Below are positions 8,749 through 17,683 of a stretch of DNA of 64,000 nucleotides, in pieces. The translations under genes were made by a program, and so were the position numbers. The notes below the pieces were generated by a model. It was not told the DNA's origin, did no database searches, and worked only from the letters and a program-made list of their open reading frames with translations. Position 1 is the first letter of the stretch, and every line of letters starts with the position of its first letter. The stretch comes from an uncultured Collinsella sp. (lineage in GTDB: Bacteria; Actinomycetota; Coriobacteriia; Coriobacteriales; Coriobacteriaceae). The DNA is taken from contig CAUCTV010000001.1 of assembly GCA_958445895.1 (NCBI GenBank), forward strand, positions 283,729-347,728. The letters are read 5' to 3'.

Positions 8749-9534
8749 ATGACCGAAGCCGCTGTTGAAACCTACGACACCACGACGAGAGGCGCCGCCT
8801 CGATGGCAGCCTATCGCGCCGTTCGTATCCTGCAGCTCTTGAGCGAAAACACCGGCGAAGACAAGGCCATGCTTTCCGATGAGTTGATCCGGCGCCTCGC
8901 CCATCCCGACGACCCCGCCCGCATGCCCATCTCGGCGGCGCGGCGCAGCATCTACACCGCCATCTCCGCGCTTCGCCATGCCGGATACGAAATTGAGTAC
9001 AAACGCGGCGTGGGCTACAAACTTCTTACCCGTCCGCTCACCGATGAAGAGATCATCCGGCTCCACGGTATGGTCATGCGCAACCGCTCCACGCCTATCG
9101 CTATCCGCAAGAGCATGGCGCAGCACTTAGTTGCCATGGCGAGCGCCGACGTTCGCGGCTACCTCGATACACCCGAACCCGCTCCAAGCGCAGGCAGCAA
9201 GGCTACCAAGGCAACACGCACGCCCATCAAGCGCATCGACACGTGCGAGCTCGTCGAGCAGGCCATCGACCACGGAACCACGGTGAGTTTTGATATTTCG
9301 AGCGTCACGGCACGTGGCGAAACCGAAGTAGCACGGATGACACTCCGCCCCTTTGCCATCAGGCAGCGCGATGGCATCTCGTATTTGCTGGGAACGGTCT
9401 ATGACGCCCGAGGCGCCGATGACACGCTGCGTACCGTAGAGATTGGCCGCATGAGAAACGTCACCACACGTCTCCTCGACGGCAAGAAGCTTTTCGCCGC
9501 CCTGGACGAGGAGGAGGACGCCTCCGCTGCATAA
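8749..9534 (+). CDS. Putative transcriptional regulator with HTH and WYL-like domain
   Basis: A 261-residue protein. Residues about 20-100 look like a winged helix: regular helices ending with AGYEIEYKRGVGYKLL, the typical wing of HTH_11/DeoR-like domains. The C-terminal third (LRPFAIRQRDGISYLLGTVYD and VEIGRMRNV) resembles a WYL domain, which binds nucleic acid or nucleotide-like ligands in several bacterial regulators; the WYL triad itself is replaced by SYL. The low-complexity linker (PAPSAGSKATKATRT) is unusual. The ATG at 8749 is preferred over the GTG at 8740 because GGAAAGGA then has normal 10-base spacing. It stands alone between asnS and the ABC importer, and its target is unknown. 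Confidence 0.6.
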   Translation: MTEAAVETYDTTTRGAASMAAYRAVRILQLLSENTGEDKAMLSDELIRRLAHPDDPARMPISAARRSIYTAISALRHAGYEIEYKRGVGYKLLTRPLTDEEIIRLHGMVMRNRSTPIAIRKSMAQHLVAMASADVRGYLDTPEPAPSAGSKATKATRTPIKRIDTCELVEQAIDHGTTVSFDISSVTARGETEVARMTLRPFAIRQRDGISYLLGTVYDARGADDTLRTVEIGRMRNVTTRLLDGKKLFAALDEEEDASAA

Positions 9535-9603
9535 GACCCTCCGCCGCCCATTCGACTACCCGTACCGCCCATCCGATTCTGTATTAAAAAACCCGCCAAG
9601 TTA

Positions 9604-9631
9604 TTGTAAAAATGGACATCCGCGCTACTAT
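9604..9631 (+). promoter_or_regulatory. Promoter of the ABC importer operon
   Basis: TTGTAA (9604-9609) and TACTAT (9626-9631) are separated by 16 bases and lie 64 bp before the lipoprotein start. A small hairpin with stem TGCACT/AGTGCA follows in the leader. Confidence 0.5.
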
Positions 9632-9694
9632 AGTTCCACTTGCACTTTGTTTGAGTGCAGTGTTTCCAGCCATTTCTATACTGGGGGTAACGAT

Positions 9695-10675
9695 ATGAAG
9701 GACATCACCATCAGCCGCAGGAGCCTTCTGGTATCTGCTGGCCTGCTCGCGCTCGCTCCGCTCGCCGGATGCGGCGGCAACTCTGGTTCCGGCTCTGCTG
9801 CCGCCGGTTCCGACTACACCGTCGGCGTTCTGCAGCTCACCGAGCACTCCGCACTCGACGCCGCCAACGACGGCTTTGTCAAGGCCATCAAGAAGAGCGG
9901 CCTTAAGGTCAAGATCGACCAGAAGAACGCCCAGAACGACCAGTCCACGTGTAAGTCCATTGCCGACAAGTTTGTGGGCGACAACGTCAACCTGATTTAT
10001 GCCATCGCCACGCCCGCCGCGCAGGCTGCCGCCGGCGCCACGGCCGATATCCCCATCGTGGGCTGCGCCATCACCGACTACGCCGCCTCCGGCCTGGTCC
10101 AGGACAACGACAAGCCCGGCACCAACGTCACGGGCGCTTCCGACCTCACCCCGGTCGCCGAGCAGCTCGAGATGATGCAGAAGGTCCTGCCCGACGTTAA
10201 AAAGGTCGGCCTGCTCTACTGCACCGCCGAGTCCAACTCCGACGTCCAGATCAAGGCCGCCAAGAAGGAGCTCGACAAGCTGGGCCTCGAGTACACTGAC
10301 TTCACCGTCTCGAGCTCCAACGAGATTCAGTCCGTCGTCGAGTCTGCCGTGGGCAAGGTCGACGCGCTGTACTCCCCCACCGACAACACCATCGCCGCGG
10401 GTGCTTCGCAGGTCGGTCAGATCTGCAAGGAGAATAAGCTCCCCTTCGTGACCGGCGAGGAGGGCATGTGCATGGCCGGCGGCCTGTTCACCCTCTCCAT
10501 CAACTACGAGGATCTGGGCTACGCCGCGGGCGAGATGGCAGTTAAGATTCTGAAGGGCGAGGCCAAGCCCGAAGATATGCCGATCAAGCACCTCTCGAGC
10601 AAGGACCTGGTCGTCGTCAAGAACGACGAGATGGCCGAGGCTCTAGGCATCGACCTTTCCGCTCTGGACGAGTAG
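9695..10675 (+). CDS. ABC transporter substrate-binding lipoprotein (COG2984, TrpX-like)
   Basis: A 326-residue lipoprotein. The signal peptide ends in the lipobox LAGC (Cys26). It begins with SRRSLL at 7-12, which resembles the twin-arginine signal SRRxFL, so export by Tat is possible. The mature part is a two-lobed ABC_sub_bind domain (VGVLQLTEHSALDAANDGF; SNEIQSVVESAVGKVDALY; MAVKILKGEAKPEDMP). This family, with the permease and ATPase that follow, forms a conserved importer; relatives in streptococci are described as tryptophan transporters (TrpXYZ). The substrate here is not certain. A GGGGG site is 9 bases before the ATG. A hairpin after the stop probably keeps binding-protein mRNA in excess. 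Confidence 0.85.
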   Translation: MKDITISRRSLLVSAGLLALAPLAGCGGNSGSGSAAAGSDYTVGVLQLTEHSALDAANDGFVKAIKKSGLKVKIDQKNAQNDQSTCKSIADKFVGDNVNLIYAIATPAAQAAAGATADIPIVGCAITDYAASGLVQDNDKPGTNVTGASDLTPVAEQLEMMQKVLPDVKKVGLLYCTAESNSDVQIKAAKKELDKLGLEYTDFTVSSSNEIQSVVESAVGKVDALYSPTDNTIAAGASQVGQICKENKLPFVTGEEGMCMAGGLFTLSINYEDLGYAAGEMAVKILKGEAKPEDMPIKHLSSKDLVVVKNDEMAEALGIDLSALDE

Positions 10676-10743
10676 CGCCATGCGCGGTAACGCGTCTAGG
10701 GCCCGCACGCGCGCCACAGCCGCGTTATTCAATATCTGAGCCA

Positions 10744-10777
10744 CAGGGGCGGGCGCTGTAGACCGGCGTCCGCCCTG
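10744..10777 (+). terminator. Intra-operon hairpin (partial terminator)
   Basis: CAGGGGCGGGCGC pairs with GCGTCCGCCCTG (one bulge), followed by CTTGTTTC. It sits in the 204-bp gap between the binding-protein and permease genes and could attenuate or protect transcript ends. The T-run is weak. Confidence 0.4.
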
Positions 10778-10879
10778 CTTGTTTCAGGTAAAACAAAACG
10801 TCTGTCCGCAGCTCTTTTATACATTGTTACCGCTATTATGGAAAATCACGTGTCCACCCTATTCTAGGAGGTATGAAGC

Positions 10880-11803
10880 ATGCTCATTGCATTGCAGGGC
10901 GCCGTTTCGCAGGGCGTCCTCTGGGGCATTATGGTGCTTGGCGTGTTTATCACGTTCCGCCTGCTCGACATTCCCGATATGACCTGCGACGGCAGCTTTG
11001 CCCTCGGCGGCTGCGTCTGCGCTGTGCTCATCGTCAATAACAACGTCGACCCGCTGTTCGCCGTGCTGGCCGGTATGTGCGCCGGCGCCATCGCGGGCGC
11101 CGTCACGGGCATTTTGACCACCGTCTTTGAGATTCCTGCGATCCTCGCCGGAATCCTCACCCAGATCAGCCTGTGGTCCATCAACCTGCGCATCATGGGC
11201 AAGTCCAATACGCCCATTCTTGCCAAAGGCACCGTGTTCTCGGCCGTCAGCAATATGACCGGTCTGCCGCAGTCCACCGTTGCCATCATCTTGGGCATCC
11301 TGCTCGCCGTGGCTATCGTTGCCATCCTGTATTGGTTCTTTGGCACCGAGATCGGCTCGGCGCTGCGAGCCACCGGCAACAACGAGTACATGATCCGCGC
11401 TCTGGGCGTCAACACCAACTCCACCAAGATGATCGCCCTCGTGCTCTCCAACGCCCTCATCGGCCTTTCGGGCGCGCTCATCTGCCAGAGCCAAAAGTAT
11501 GCCGACATTGGTATGGGCACCGGTGCCATCGTTATCGGTCTTGCCGCCATTGTTATCGGCGAGGTGCTCGGCCGTCTGCTGCCCGGCGGCCTCACGCAGT
11601 TTAGCGTCCGTCTTGCCTCCGCCGTCTTTGGCTCCGTGGTGTACTTCCTTATCCGCGCCATCGTGCTGCAGTTGGGCATGGACGCCAACGACATGAAGCT
11701 GCTCTCCGCCGTAATTGTCGCTGTGGCCCTGTGCGTGCCCGTGGTTTGGGAGCGCTATAAGCTCCGCAGCTCCTACACGAAGGGGGATGAGGCAGATGCT
11801 TAA
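10880..11803 (+). CDS. ABC transporter permease (COG4120, TrpY-like)
   Basis: A 307-residue membrane protein with about 8-9 hydrophobic spans and short polar loops. It belongs to the permease family paired with COG2984 binding proteins; the hallmark segment TFRLLDIPDMTCDGSFALGG (about 23-42) and ALRATGNNEYMIRALGVNT (about 164-182, the coupling helix contacting the ATPase) are clear. It has no substrate-binding signature of its own. The ATG has a GGAGG 8 bases upstream. It overlaps the ATPase gene by 8 bases, so the two are translationally coupled. Confidence 0.87.
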   Translation: MLIALQGAVSQGVLWGIMVLGVFITFRLLDIPDMTCDGSFALGGCVCAVLIVNNNVDPLFAVLAGMCAGAIAGAVTGILTTVFEIPAILAGILTQISLWSINLRIMGKSNTPILAKGTVFSAVSNMTGLPQSTVAIILGILLAVAIVAILYWFFGTEIGSALRATGNNEYMIRALGVNTNSTKMIALVLSNALIGLSGALICQSQKYADIGMGTGAIVIGLAAIVIGEVLGRLLPGGLTQFSVRLASAVFGSVVYFLIRAIVLQLGMDANDMKLLSAVIVAVALCVPVVWERYKLRSSYTKGDEADA

Positions 11804-12590
11804 GCTCTCGCACGTCAAGAAGACCTTTAACAAGGGCACCGTCACCGAGAAGCGCGCGCTCACCGGCGTCGACCTTACCCTAAATGACGGCGACTTTGTA
11901 ACCGTGATCGGCGGCAACGGCGCCGGCAAGTCCACGCTGCTCAACATGATCGCCGGCGTGTACCCGCTCGATTCGGGCGTTATTGAGCTCGACGGCACCG
12001 ACATCTCGCGCCTGAGCGAGTCGCAGCGCGCCAAGTACCTGGGCCGCGTGTTTCAGGACCCCATGCGCGGTACCGCTGCCGACATGCAGATCGCCGAGAA
12101 CCTGGCCCTCGCCAAGCGTCGCGGCCAGCGTCGCGGCCTTTCGTGGGGCGTCACCAAGGCCGAGAAAGATGAGTACGTCGAGCTGCTCAAGCGCCTGGAC
12201 CTTGGTCTGGACACGCGTCTCAACGCCAAGGTCGGCCTGCTCTCGGGTGGCCAGCGCCAGGCACTCACCCTGCTGATGGCCACGCTCACCAGGCCGCGCC
12301 TGCTGCTGCTCGACGAGCACACCGCGGCCCTCGACCCCAAGACGGCCTCTAAGGTGCTTAACCTGACCGAGGAGATCGTCGACGAGAACCACCTGACCAC
12401 GCTCATGGTCACGCACAACATGAACGACGCCATCCGTCTGGGCAACCGTCTGATCATGATGCACGAGGGCCATGTGATCTACGACGTGGCCGGCGACGAG
12501 AAGAAGTCGCTCACCGTGGCCGACCTGCTGCAGAAGTTCGAGGAGGTCTCGGGCGGCGAGCTCGCCAACGACCGCATGCTGCTAAGCTAA
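11796..12590 (+). CDS. ABC transporter ATP-binding protein (COG1101, TrpZ-like)
   Basis: A 264-residue ABC ATPase with Walker A GGNGAGKST (about 39-47), Q-loop in GRVFQDP, signature LLSGGQRQAL, Walker B LLLLDEHTAAL and H-switch VTHNMNDA. The Glu of Walker B is present, and the spacing is normal. It energises the importer formed with the two upstream genes. The ATG at 11796 sits inside the end of the permease gene, with GGGGGATGAGG upstream; an earlier in-frame ATG at 11715 would only add permease-overlapping codons. Two terminator-like hairpins follow. Confidence 0.92.
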   Translation: MLKLSHVKKTFNKGTVTEKRALTGVDLTLNDGDFVTVIGGNGAGKSTLLNMIAGVYPLDSGVIELDGTDISRLSESQRAKYLGRVFQDPMRGTAADMQIAENLALAKRRGQRRGLSWGVTKAEKDEYVELLKRLDLGLDTRLNAKVGLLSGGQRQALTLLMATLTRPRLLLLDEHTAALDPKTASKVLNLTEEIVDENHLTTLMVTHNMNDAIRLGNRLIMMHEGHVIYDVAGDEKKSLTVADLLQKFEEVSGGELANDRMLLS

Positions 12591-12629
12591 AACCTGCCAA
12601 AAAGGGACAGGTTTATTTTGGTAGGTTTT
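12589..12629 (+). terminator. GGGACAGG-type terminator-like repeat, copy 1
   Basis: AAAACCTGCC pairs with GGTAGGTTTT across a loop holding AAAGGGACAGGTTTATTTT. The same core occurs at 46635. It starts in the last bases of the ATPase gene. Confidence 0.6.
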
Positions 12630-12644
12630 ATCTGCGCAAACGCC

Positions 12645-12684
12645 AAAACCGCCGCAAAGGGACAGAGGCCCTTGCGGCGGTTTT
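12645..12684 (+). terminator. GGGACAGG-type terminator-like repeat, copy 2
   Basis: AAAACCGCCGCAAAGGG and CCCTTGCGGCGGTTTT form a long stem around ACAGAGG. The A-run on one side and T-run on the other make it bidirectional. Related elements are at 15672 and 18389. Confidence 0.75.
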
Positions 12685-12748
12685 CGCATATTATGTCGAT
12701 AATCCGATATTCAACCAGACATTCTGGCTAAGAACTAAGGAAACTGCC

Positions 12749-14776
12749 ATGAAAAGACTCCCCCGCTTTGCGTTGGCCGCCGCGTTGTTTGCCGGCGCGC
12801 TCGCAGGCATCCCAAGCCTCGCTTTCGCGGGAAACCTGCCCGCCGCTATTGACGGCTCCGTGGCCGTCATGCACACCAACGATATCCACGGCAGCTACAA
12901 GTACAGCTACAACGCAAGCAAGGGCACCGGCACTGTGGGCTTTGACGGACTGGCGGTTCTCTATAGCGCCCAAAGCAGCGCCCCCGATCTTTTACTCGAT
13001 GCGGGCGACACCTTCCACGGACAGTCCTTCGCCACCATGAGCGAGGGCAAGAGCATCGCCGAGCTCATGGACACCTTCTACGCCGACGGCTACGACGCAA
13101 CCACGCCAGGCAACCACGACTGGAGCTACGGCGCGGACAAACTCCGCACCATGACCGGCTACAGCACCACCGGCACGCCCTTCGCCATGCTCTGCGCGAA
13201 TGCAACGTCCTCGAACGGCGCATGGAGCTCGAGCATCACGAAGACGCTCGATCGCACCTGGGAGGATAGCGAGGATCACTCCACATTCGACTACAAAATC
13301 AAGGTCGGCGTCGTCGGAGCCATGGATGAGTCGCTAGGTTCCTCGCTGCGCGCGGACCTGGTCGCGGGCACCAGCTTCTCGAGTGCCGCGAACGCCATCA
13401 ATGCCGAGGCAGAGCAGCTGCGCAAGGAGGGCTGCGATGTTGTTGTGTGTATCGCGCACACGCTCGACGCAAAGACCTTTGCCACGCGGCTCCGTGGCGT
13501 CGATGCCCTTATCGCAGGCCACGAGCACATCAACCTTAACGAGAAGGTGACGGGAGCCGACGGCAAGACAATCCACGTTGTCGAGGCGGGCAGTGCCTTT
13601 GCCGAGGTGGGACTGCTTTCCATTCCGTACAAATACGACACGAATGGCACCGAGACGACCGACGATGACACGGTCACGGTCCCTGCAGACGACAGCGACG
13701 AGAAGCTCTACACCGCCAAGAACGTCAACGACCTTTTGGCAGACCCCAACAAGGGCTCCACCTATCAGAGCATCCTTGATGAGGTCCACAACAACAAAAT
13801 CAAGCCACTCGACGATGCCTTTAGCGCCGCATCGAGCGAGGTGCTCGGCACGAGCTCTGCCAATTATTTCTACGGCGAGAACGCATCTGGCACGCACGTC
13901 TGGGAGATGGTGCGCACCACCGATTTCCGCCCCAGTAAGGAGGGCGACACCACCAAGGCCCAGACCATCGGCCATGTGATTTGCGGCTCCTATCTTGCCC
14001 TGACGAGCGCAGACCTCGCTATCGAGAACGCTGGCGGCATCCGCGGCGGTATCGCGGCGGGCAACGTGACCGCCGGCAACGTCATCGCTATCTCGCCCTA
14101 CGGCAACACCGTGGAGACCTGGACCATGACCGGCGCGGACTTCCTCGCAGCGCTCGAGCACTCGCTACAAATTAGCGACGATTGCAACGACAGCTACGAG
14201 CTTCAGCAGGCTTATGTGGCGGCCGGTCACACCGAGCAGGAGGCGCAAGACAAGTACAAGTGGCGCGATGACTCTGGCAGCGTTCTCTCCTTTGGCGGCA
14301 TCAACGTGACGATTGATTGGACGCAGCCCGAAGGCAAGCGCATTGTGAGTGCCACACTCACCAAAGACGGCAGCACGCTCGACCCCGCCAAGACCTATAC
14401 CGTCGCCACCAACAACTACATCATTACCAACACGACCGACTTTCCCACCTTTGCACACGCCACCAAGTACACCGAGTGGAGCACGTGCGAGGCGGCGCTG
14501 AGGGCGCTGATTGGGCAGAACGGCTGGGAGAGCAAGATGGCCGGGCTCGCCGGCACCATCGGCTTCGGCTCCGCAGCCGTGGACCCCACGCCCACACCGG
14601 CCCCGACGCCTAAGCCCTCGCCTAAGACGGACACGACGACCACGAAGGTCATCACCAAGAAGACGACCGGTAAGCTCGCCGCAACGGGAGACCACACGCT
14701 GGCAGTAGTTGGCGCGTGCCTTGTCGGCGGCATCATCGTCATCATCCTCGGCATTATCTGGAAGCGTCGACGCTAA
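12749..14776 (+). CDS. Cell-wall-anchored 5'-nucleotidase / UshA-type metallophosphatase
   Basis: A 675-residue exported enzyme. A signal peptide covers about residues 1-27 (KRLPR, then ALAAALFAGALAGIPSLAFA). The metallophosphatase domain has MHTNDIHGS, LLDAGDTFHG, TPGNHDWSYG and AGHEHIN, the metal-binding motifs in correct order. The 5'-nucleotidase C-terminal domain follows, with IENAGGIRGGI and SPYGNTVETWTMTG. A Pro/Thr-rich stalk (PTPTPAPTPKPSPK) leads to the sorting signal LAATG (643-647), a hydrophobic helix and KRRR. LAXTG is the signal reported for actinobacterial class E sortases. It probably releases nucleosides from extracellular nucleotides. AAGGAAA lies 5 bases before the ATG. 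Confidence 0.93.
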   Translation: MKRLPRFALAAALFAGALAGIPSLAFAGNLPAAIDGSVAVMHTNDIHGSYKYSYNASKGTGTVGFDGLAVLYSAQSSAPDLLLDAGDTFHGQSFATMSEGKSIAELMDTFYADGYDATTPGNHDWSYGADKLRTMTGYSTTGTPFAMLCANATSSNGAWSSSITKTLDRTWEDSEDHSTFDYKIKVGVVGAMDESLGSSLRADLVAGTSFSSAANAINAEAEQLRKEGCDVVVCIAHTLDAKTFATRLRGVDALIAGHEHINLNEKVTGADGKTIHVVEAGSAFAEVGLLSIPYKYDTNGTETTDDDTVTVPADDSDEKLYTAKNVNDLLADPNKGSTYQSILDEVHNNKIKPLDDAFSAASSEVLGTSSANYFYGENASGTHVWEMVRTTDFRPSKEGDTTKAQTIGHVICGSYLALTSADLAIENAGGIRGGIAAGNVTAGNVIAISPYGNTVETWTMTGADFLAALEHSLQISDDCNDSYELQQAYVAAGHTEQEAQDKYKWRDDSGSVLSFGGINVTIDWTQPEGKRIVSATLTKDGSTLDPAKTYTVATNNYIITNTTDFPTFAHATKYTEWSTCEAALRALIGQNGWESKMAGLAGTIGFGSAAVDPTPTPAPTPKPSPKTDTTTTKVITKKTTGKLAATGDHTLAVVGACLVGGIIVIILGIIWKRRR

Positions 14777-14827
14777 GCTACACCGCCGGGCCTTGCAGCC
14801 CCGCCGCGTAAACCTTATATCGAGCAC

Positions 14828-14862
14828 AGAAGCCCGTCCGAATTTGATCGGACGGGCTTCTT
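14828..14862 (+). terminator. Terminator after the 5'-nucleotidase gene
   Basis: AGAAGCCCGTCCG and CGGACGGGCTTCT form a perfect 13-bp stem with an AATTTGAT loop, ending in TTCTTGG. Confidence 0.85.
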
Positions 14863-14905
14863 GGTGGGTATCATGGTTGGACGATCATAAGGAGGTTTTC
14901 CCTAC

Positions 14906-15673
14906 ATGGAATTGTTTGAGCCGATTCTTCATTTCTTTGAGCAACGGTGGGTCCACAACATCATCTGGGCCGTCATCTTGGCGATAGGCACCGCCGTCGC
15001 CGCCAAGGTCGTATCCAAGACCCTGAATCATCTGCTTAACCGAGACGATAACCCGCTTCCGGCATCGAGTATCTTCATCAACATCGCGCGCGCCGTCATC
15101 TGGATGATTGGCGGCAGCTTTATCCTCGACAACTGCTTTGGCATTAACGCAAACGCGCTCGTCGCCGCTCTTGGCGTCGGCGGCATCGCCATCTCGCTCG
15201 GCTTTCAGGACACGCTATCAAACCTTATCGGCGGCATGCAGGTGACCTTTATGGGCATCATCAAACCCGGCGACAATATCGAGGTCGGCGGCGTATCCGG
15301 CGTTGTCCAAGACATCACTTGGCGCCATACAACGATTGAGGATGCCTGTGGACAGACCATCATTGTGCCCAATTCCAACATCTCCAAGAACACGCTCGTG
15401 CATTTGATGCCCTTTGGGCGCGTGGCCGTGCCCGTTGCCGTAAAGGACACGTCTAAGTGGGCTTCCCTTGACGTGCTGGCAGACGAGCTGACCAGCGCAA
15501 CCAAGGCCGCCGTGCTTCCCATCTCGGGCTTTGACAAGGAGCCCTACGTACTCTTTAGCGAAATCGGCGACTTTGGCATCAAAGGAAAGATCATCTTTAT
15601 CGTCAGCGACGACAGCACTACTTTCACGGCAGCCGACGCCTGCATCCGCGCCATCGCCCCCATCATCGCCTAA
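14906..15673 (+). CDS. mscS: MscS-family small-conductance mechanosensitive channel
   Basis: A 255-residue membrane protein close to the size of E. coli MscS (286). Two N-terminal spans precede the pore-lining helix, here NALVAALGVGGIAISLGFQD (about 72-91), whose Ala/Gly pattern is the MscS signature. It is followed by the beta domain with GDNIEVGGVSGVVQDITWRHT and IIVPNS(N), a hallmark of the family. Such channels open under membrane tension to release solutes during hypo-osmotic shock. GGAGG lies 10 bases before the ATG. The gene has its own upstream terminator and downstream terminator-like repeat, so it is probably monocistronic. Confidence 0.93.
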   Translation: MELFEPILHFFEQRWVHNIIWAVILAIGTAVAAKVVSKTLNHLLNRDDNPLPASSIFINIARAVIWMIGGSFILDNCFGINANALVAALGVGGIAISLGFQDTLSNLIGGMQVTFMGIIKPGDNIEVGGVSGVVQDITWRHTTIEDACGQTIIVPNSNISKNTLVHLMPFGRVAVPVAVKDTSKWASLDVLADELTSATKAAVLPISGFDKEPYVLFSEIGDFGIKGKIIFIVSDDSTTFTAADACIRAIAPIIA

Positions 15674-15711
15674 ACCACCGCAAAGGGGACAGGCATCTTT
15701 GTAGTGGTTTT
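15672..15711 (+). terminator. GGGACAGG-type terminator-like repeat, copy 3
   Basis: AAACCACCGCAAAGGGGACAGG and the partner CTTTGTAGTGGTTTT form an imperfect stem directly after the mscS stop codon. It has the same design as 12645 and 18389. Confidence 0.65.
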
Positions 15712-15766
15712 CATTCGTGGTACCATGGTTCATATCGTTGTTTAAACGACTAAGGGAGTAGACACC

Positions 15767-17683
15767 ATGGAAGAGGCCTATCGTCAAGCACGCAAGCGCG
15801 GCGAGCAGGGACGCCGTCGCGCCATTAGCCAAAGCGAGCATCCATACCTTACGGACCTCGATAGCTTGGTTGCTCAGCTCCCCTTAGGTCAGCGAGTGAG
15901 CGTCGGCCTGCGGGATATTCCGCTCGAAATGGTCGTCGGCACGGTCACCAAAGGCCGTCAGTCCGCCTTTTCATGCAACTTTATGCCCCTGCTGCCGTTT
16001 AACACCGAGTTCGCCCGCAAGTGGTCCAACCTCTACGACATCCAGGTAACCGAGGGCTATCGCGACCCCATCATCGTCACCGAGTTCATGCATCGGTTCT
16101 ATGTCCAGGAAGGCAACAAACGCGTCAGTGTCCTCAAATTCCTGGACGCTCCAACGGTTTCGGTCAGGGTCACCCGTCTCTACCCCGGCACATGGGATTC
16201 CGTCGAAAGCCGCCTGTACGGTGAATTCTGCGCGTTTTGGCGCGTCTGCCCCCTATACGAGATCGAGTTCTCGCGTGAGGGAAGCTACGAGACGCTCGCC
16301 AAGATGCTCGGTCAGAACCTTATCGAAAAATGGCCGCAGAAAAAGGTCGACTACCTGCGCCACACCTTCCTGCTCTTTAAGCGCGCCTACCTTCGCGCAG
16401 GCGGCGACCACCTGGACATTACGCCCGCCGACGCCATGCTCGTCTACCTCAATGTGTACAACCAGGACCGCCTACTGGATACGCCGACGGATATCGTCGT
16501 AAACCGCCTGTGCAAGATTTGGCGCGAGCTGGTCATTGCCGGCAAAAATGACGAGGACAAGGTCGATCTTGTCGAAGCGCCGAGCGTCGATGAGGAGGAG
16601 TCGCCCGCCAAGTCCACCTCCGGCGTGCTCAACTTCTTTATGGGCAAGACTGTCTATTCGGCGGCCAACCCCCTGCGTATCGCCTTTATCCATGAGTTCC
16701 CCTGTGCGGCGTCGAGCTGGGACAGTCTGCACGACCAAGGACGTCAGTATCTCGATGAGCACTTTGACGGTATCGTGCGCACCGAGGCGTTCGAGGACTG
16801 TCACGATCCGGACGTGTTCTACGCCGCCGTGGAAACGGCTGTCAAACATAGAGACAGCGTCATCTTCTCGACCTCGCACCGCCTGATGGAATACACGCTC
16901 AGAGCTGCCGTTGAGTATCCCCAGGTTCGGTTCCTTAACTGCTCTATCGGCCTTCCCCACCAAAGCGTTCGTTCGTACTTTGGCAAGATGTACGAGGCCA
17001 AGTTCCTCCTGGGCGCCCTTGCCGCCAGCATGGCGGACAACCATCGCATCGGCTACCACGCGTCGGTCTTCGCATCCGGCGCGCTCAGCGAGATCAATGC
17101 CTTTGCCATCGGCGCCTCGCTGCTCGACCCCCGCGCGCAAATTATCCTCACCTGGGGCGATGTGCCCGCCGGCGGTCTTGCCGAGGCCATGTGCCGCGAA
17201 GGCGTGAGCGTCATGACCGGCGCTGACATGTCAAAGTCGCTCGAAGACCCCACGGCCTACGGACTCCACCGCCTGGTCGATGGCAAGGTTTCCGGCATCG
17301 CCATGCCGGTATGGAACTGGGGCCGTTACTACGAGCTCATCGTTCGCAGCCTTCTGCACGGCACGTGGGACGAGACCAGCGATGACAACCAAGCGCGCGC
17401 CGTCAACTACTGGTACGGCATGAGCTCCGGCGTTATCGACATCCGTTACGCTCCGGGCCTACCCTACCAGACGCGCAAACTCGTGCAGTTGCTCCGCAAC
17501 GGCATTGTCGAGGGATCCATCAACCCCTTTGGCGGCGAGCTCCACAGCCAGAACGGCGTGGTACAGATCGAAGGCTTCCCTCCGCTGCCGAGCACGCAGA
17601 TTGTCGAGATGAATTGGCTGGCGGATAACGTGGTAGACACCATTCCGCAGCTCGACGATGAGCCGAAAGTCCCTGCCCTATGA
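15767..17683 (+). CDS. Cytoplasmic fusion of a ParB/sulfiredoxin-like domain with a BMP (PnrA-like) ligand-binding domain
   Basis: A 638-residue protein with no signal peptide or lipobox. Residues about 40-140 resemble a ParB-type N-terminal fold: a strand-rich stretch, then FYVQEGNKRVSVLKFLDAP (111-129), where GNKR sits at the position of the ParB/sulfiredoxin G-x-R motif. A helical middle (150-265) and acidic linker (263-285) follow. Residues 303-600 match the BMP/PnrA family of purine-nucleoside-binding proteins: PLRIAFIHE, GKMYEAKFLLGALAASM, IGYHASV, INAFAIGA and LTWGDVP. BMP domains are usually exported receptors; here the domain must sense a ligand inside the cell. Its stop overlaps the start of a phosphoesterase gene by 4 bases. 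The role is unknown; a nucleoside- or nucleotide-responsive function is inference. Confidence 0.72.
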   Translation: MEEAYRQARKRGEQGRRRAISQSEHPYLTDLDSLVAQLPLGQRVSVGLRDIPLEMVVGTVTKGRQSAFSCNFMPLLPFNTEFARKWSNLYDIQVTEGYRDPIIVTEFMHRFYVQEGNKRVSVLKFLDAPTVSVRVTRLYPGTWDSVESRLYGEFCAFWRVCPLYEIEFSREGSYETLAKMLGQNLIEKWPQKKVDYLRHTFLLFKRAYLRAGGDHLDITPADAMLVYLNVYNQDRLLDTPTDIVVNRLCKIWRELVIAGKNDEDKVDLVEAPSVDEEESPAKSTSGVLNFFMGKTVYSAANPLRIAFIHEFPCAASSWDSLHDQGRQYLDEHFDGIVRTEAFEDCHDPDVFYAAVETAVKHRDSVIFSTSHRLMEYTLRAAVEYPQVRFLNCSIGLPHQSVRSYFGKMYEAKFLLGALAASMADNHRIGYHASVFASGALSEINAFAIGASLLDPRAQIILTWGDVPAGGLAEAMCREGVSVMTGADMSKSLEDPTAYGLHRLVDGKVSGIAMPVWNWGRYYELIVRSLLHGTWDETSDDNQARAVNYWYGMSSGVIDIRYAPGLPYQTRKLVQLLRNGIVEGSINPFGGELHSQNGVVQIEGFPPLPSTQIVEMNWLADNVVDTIPQLDDEPKVPAL

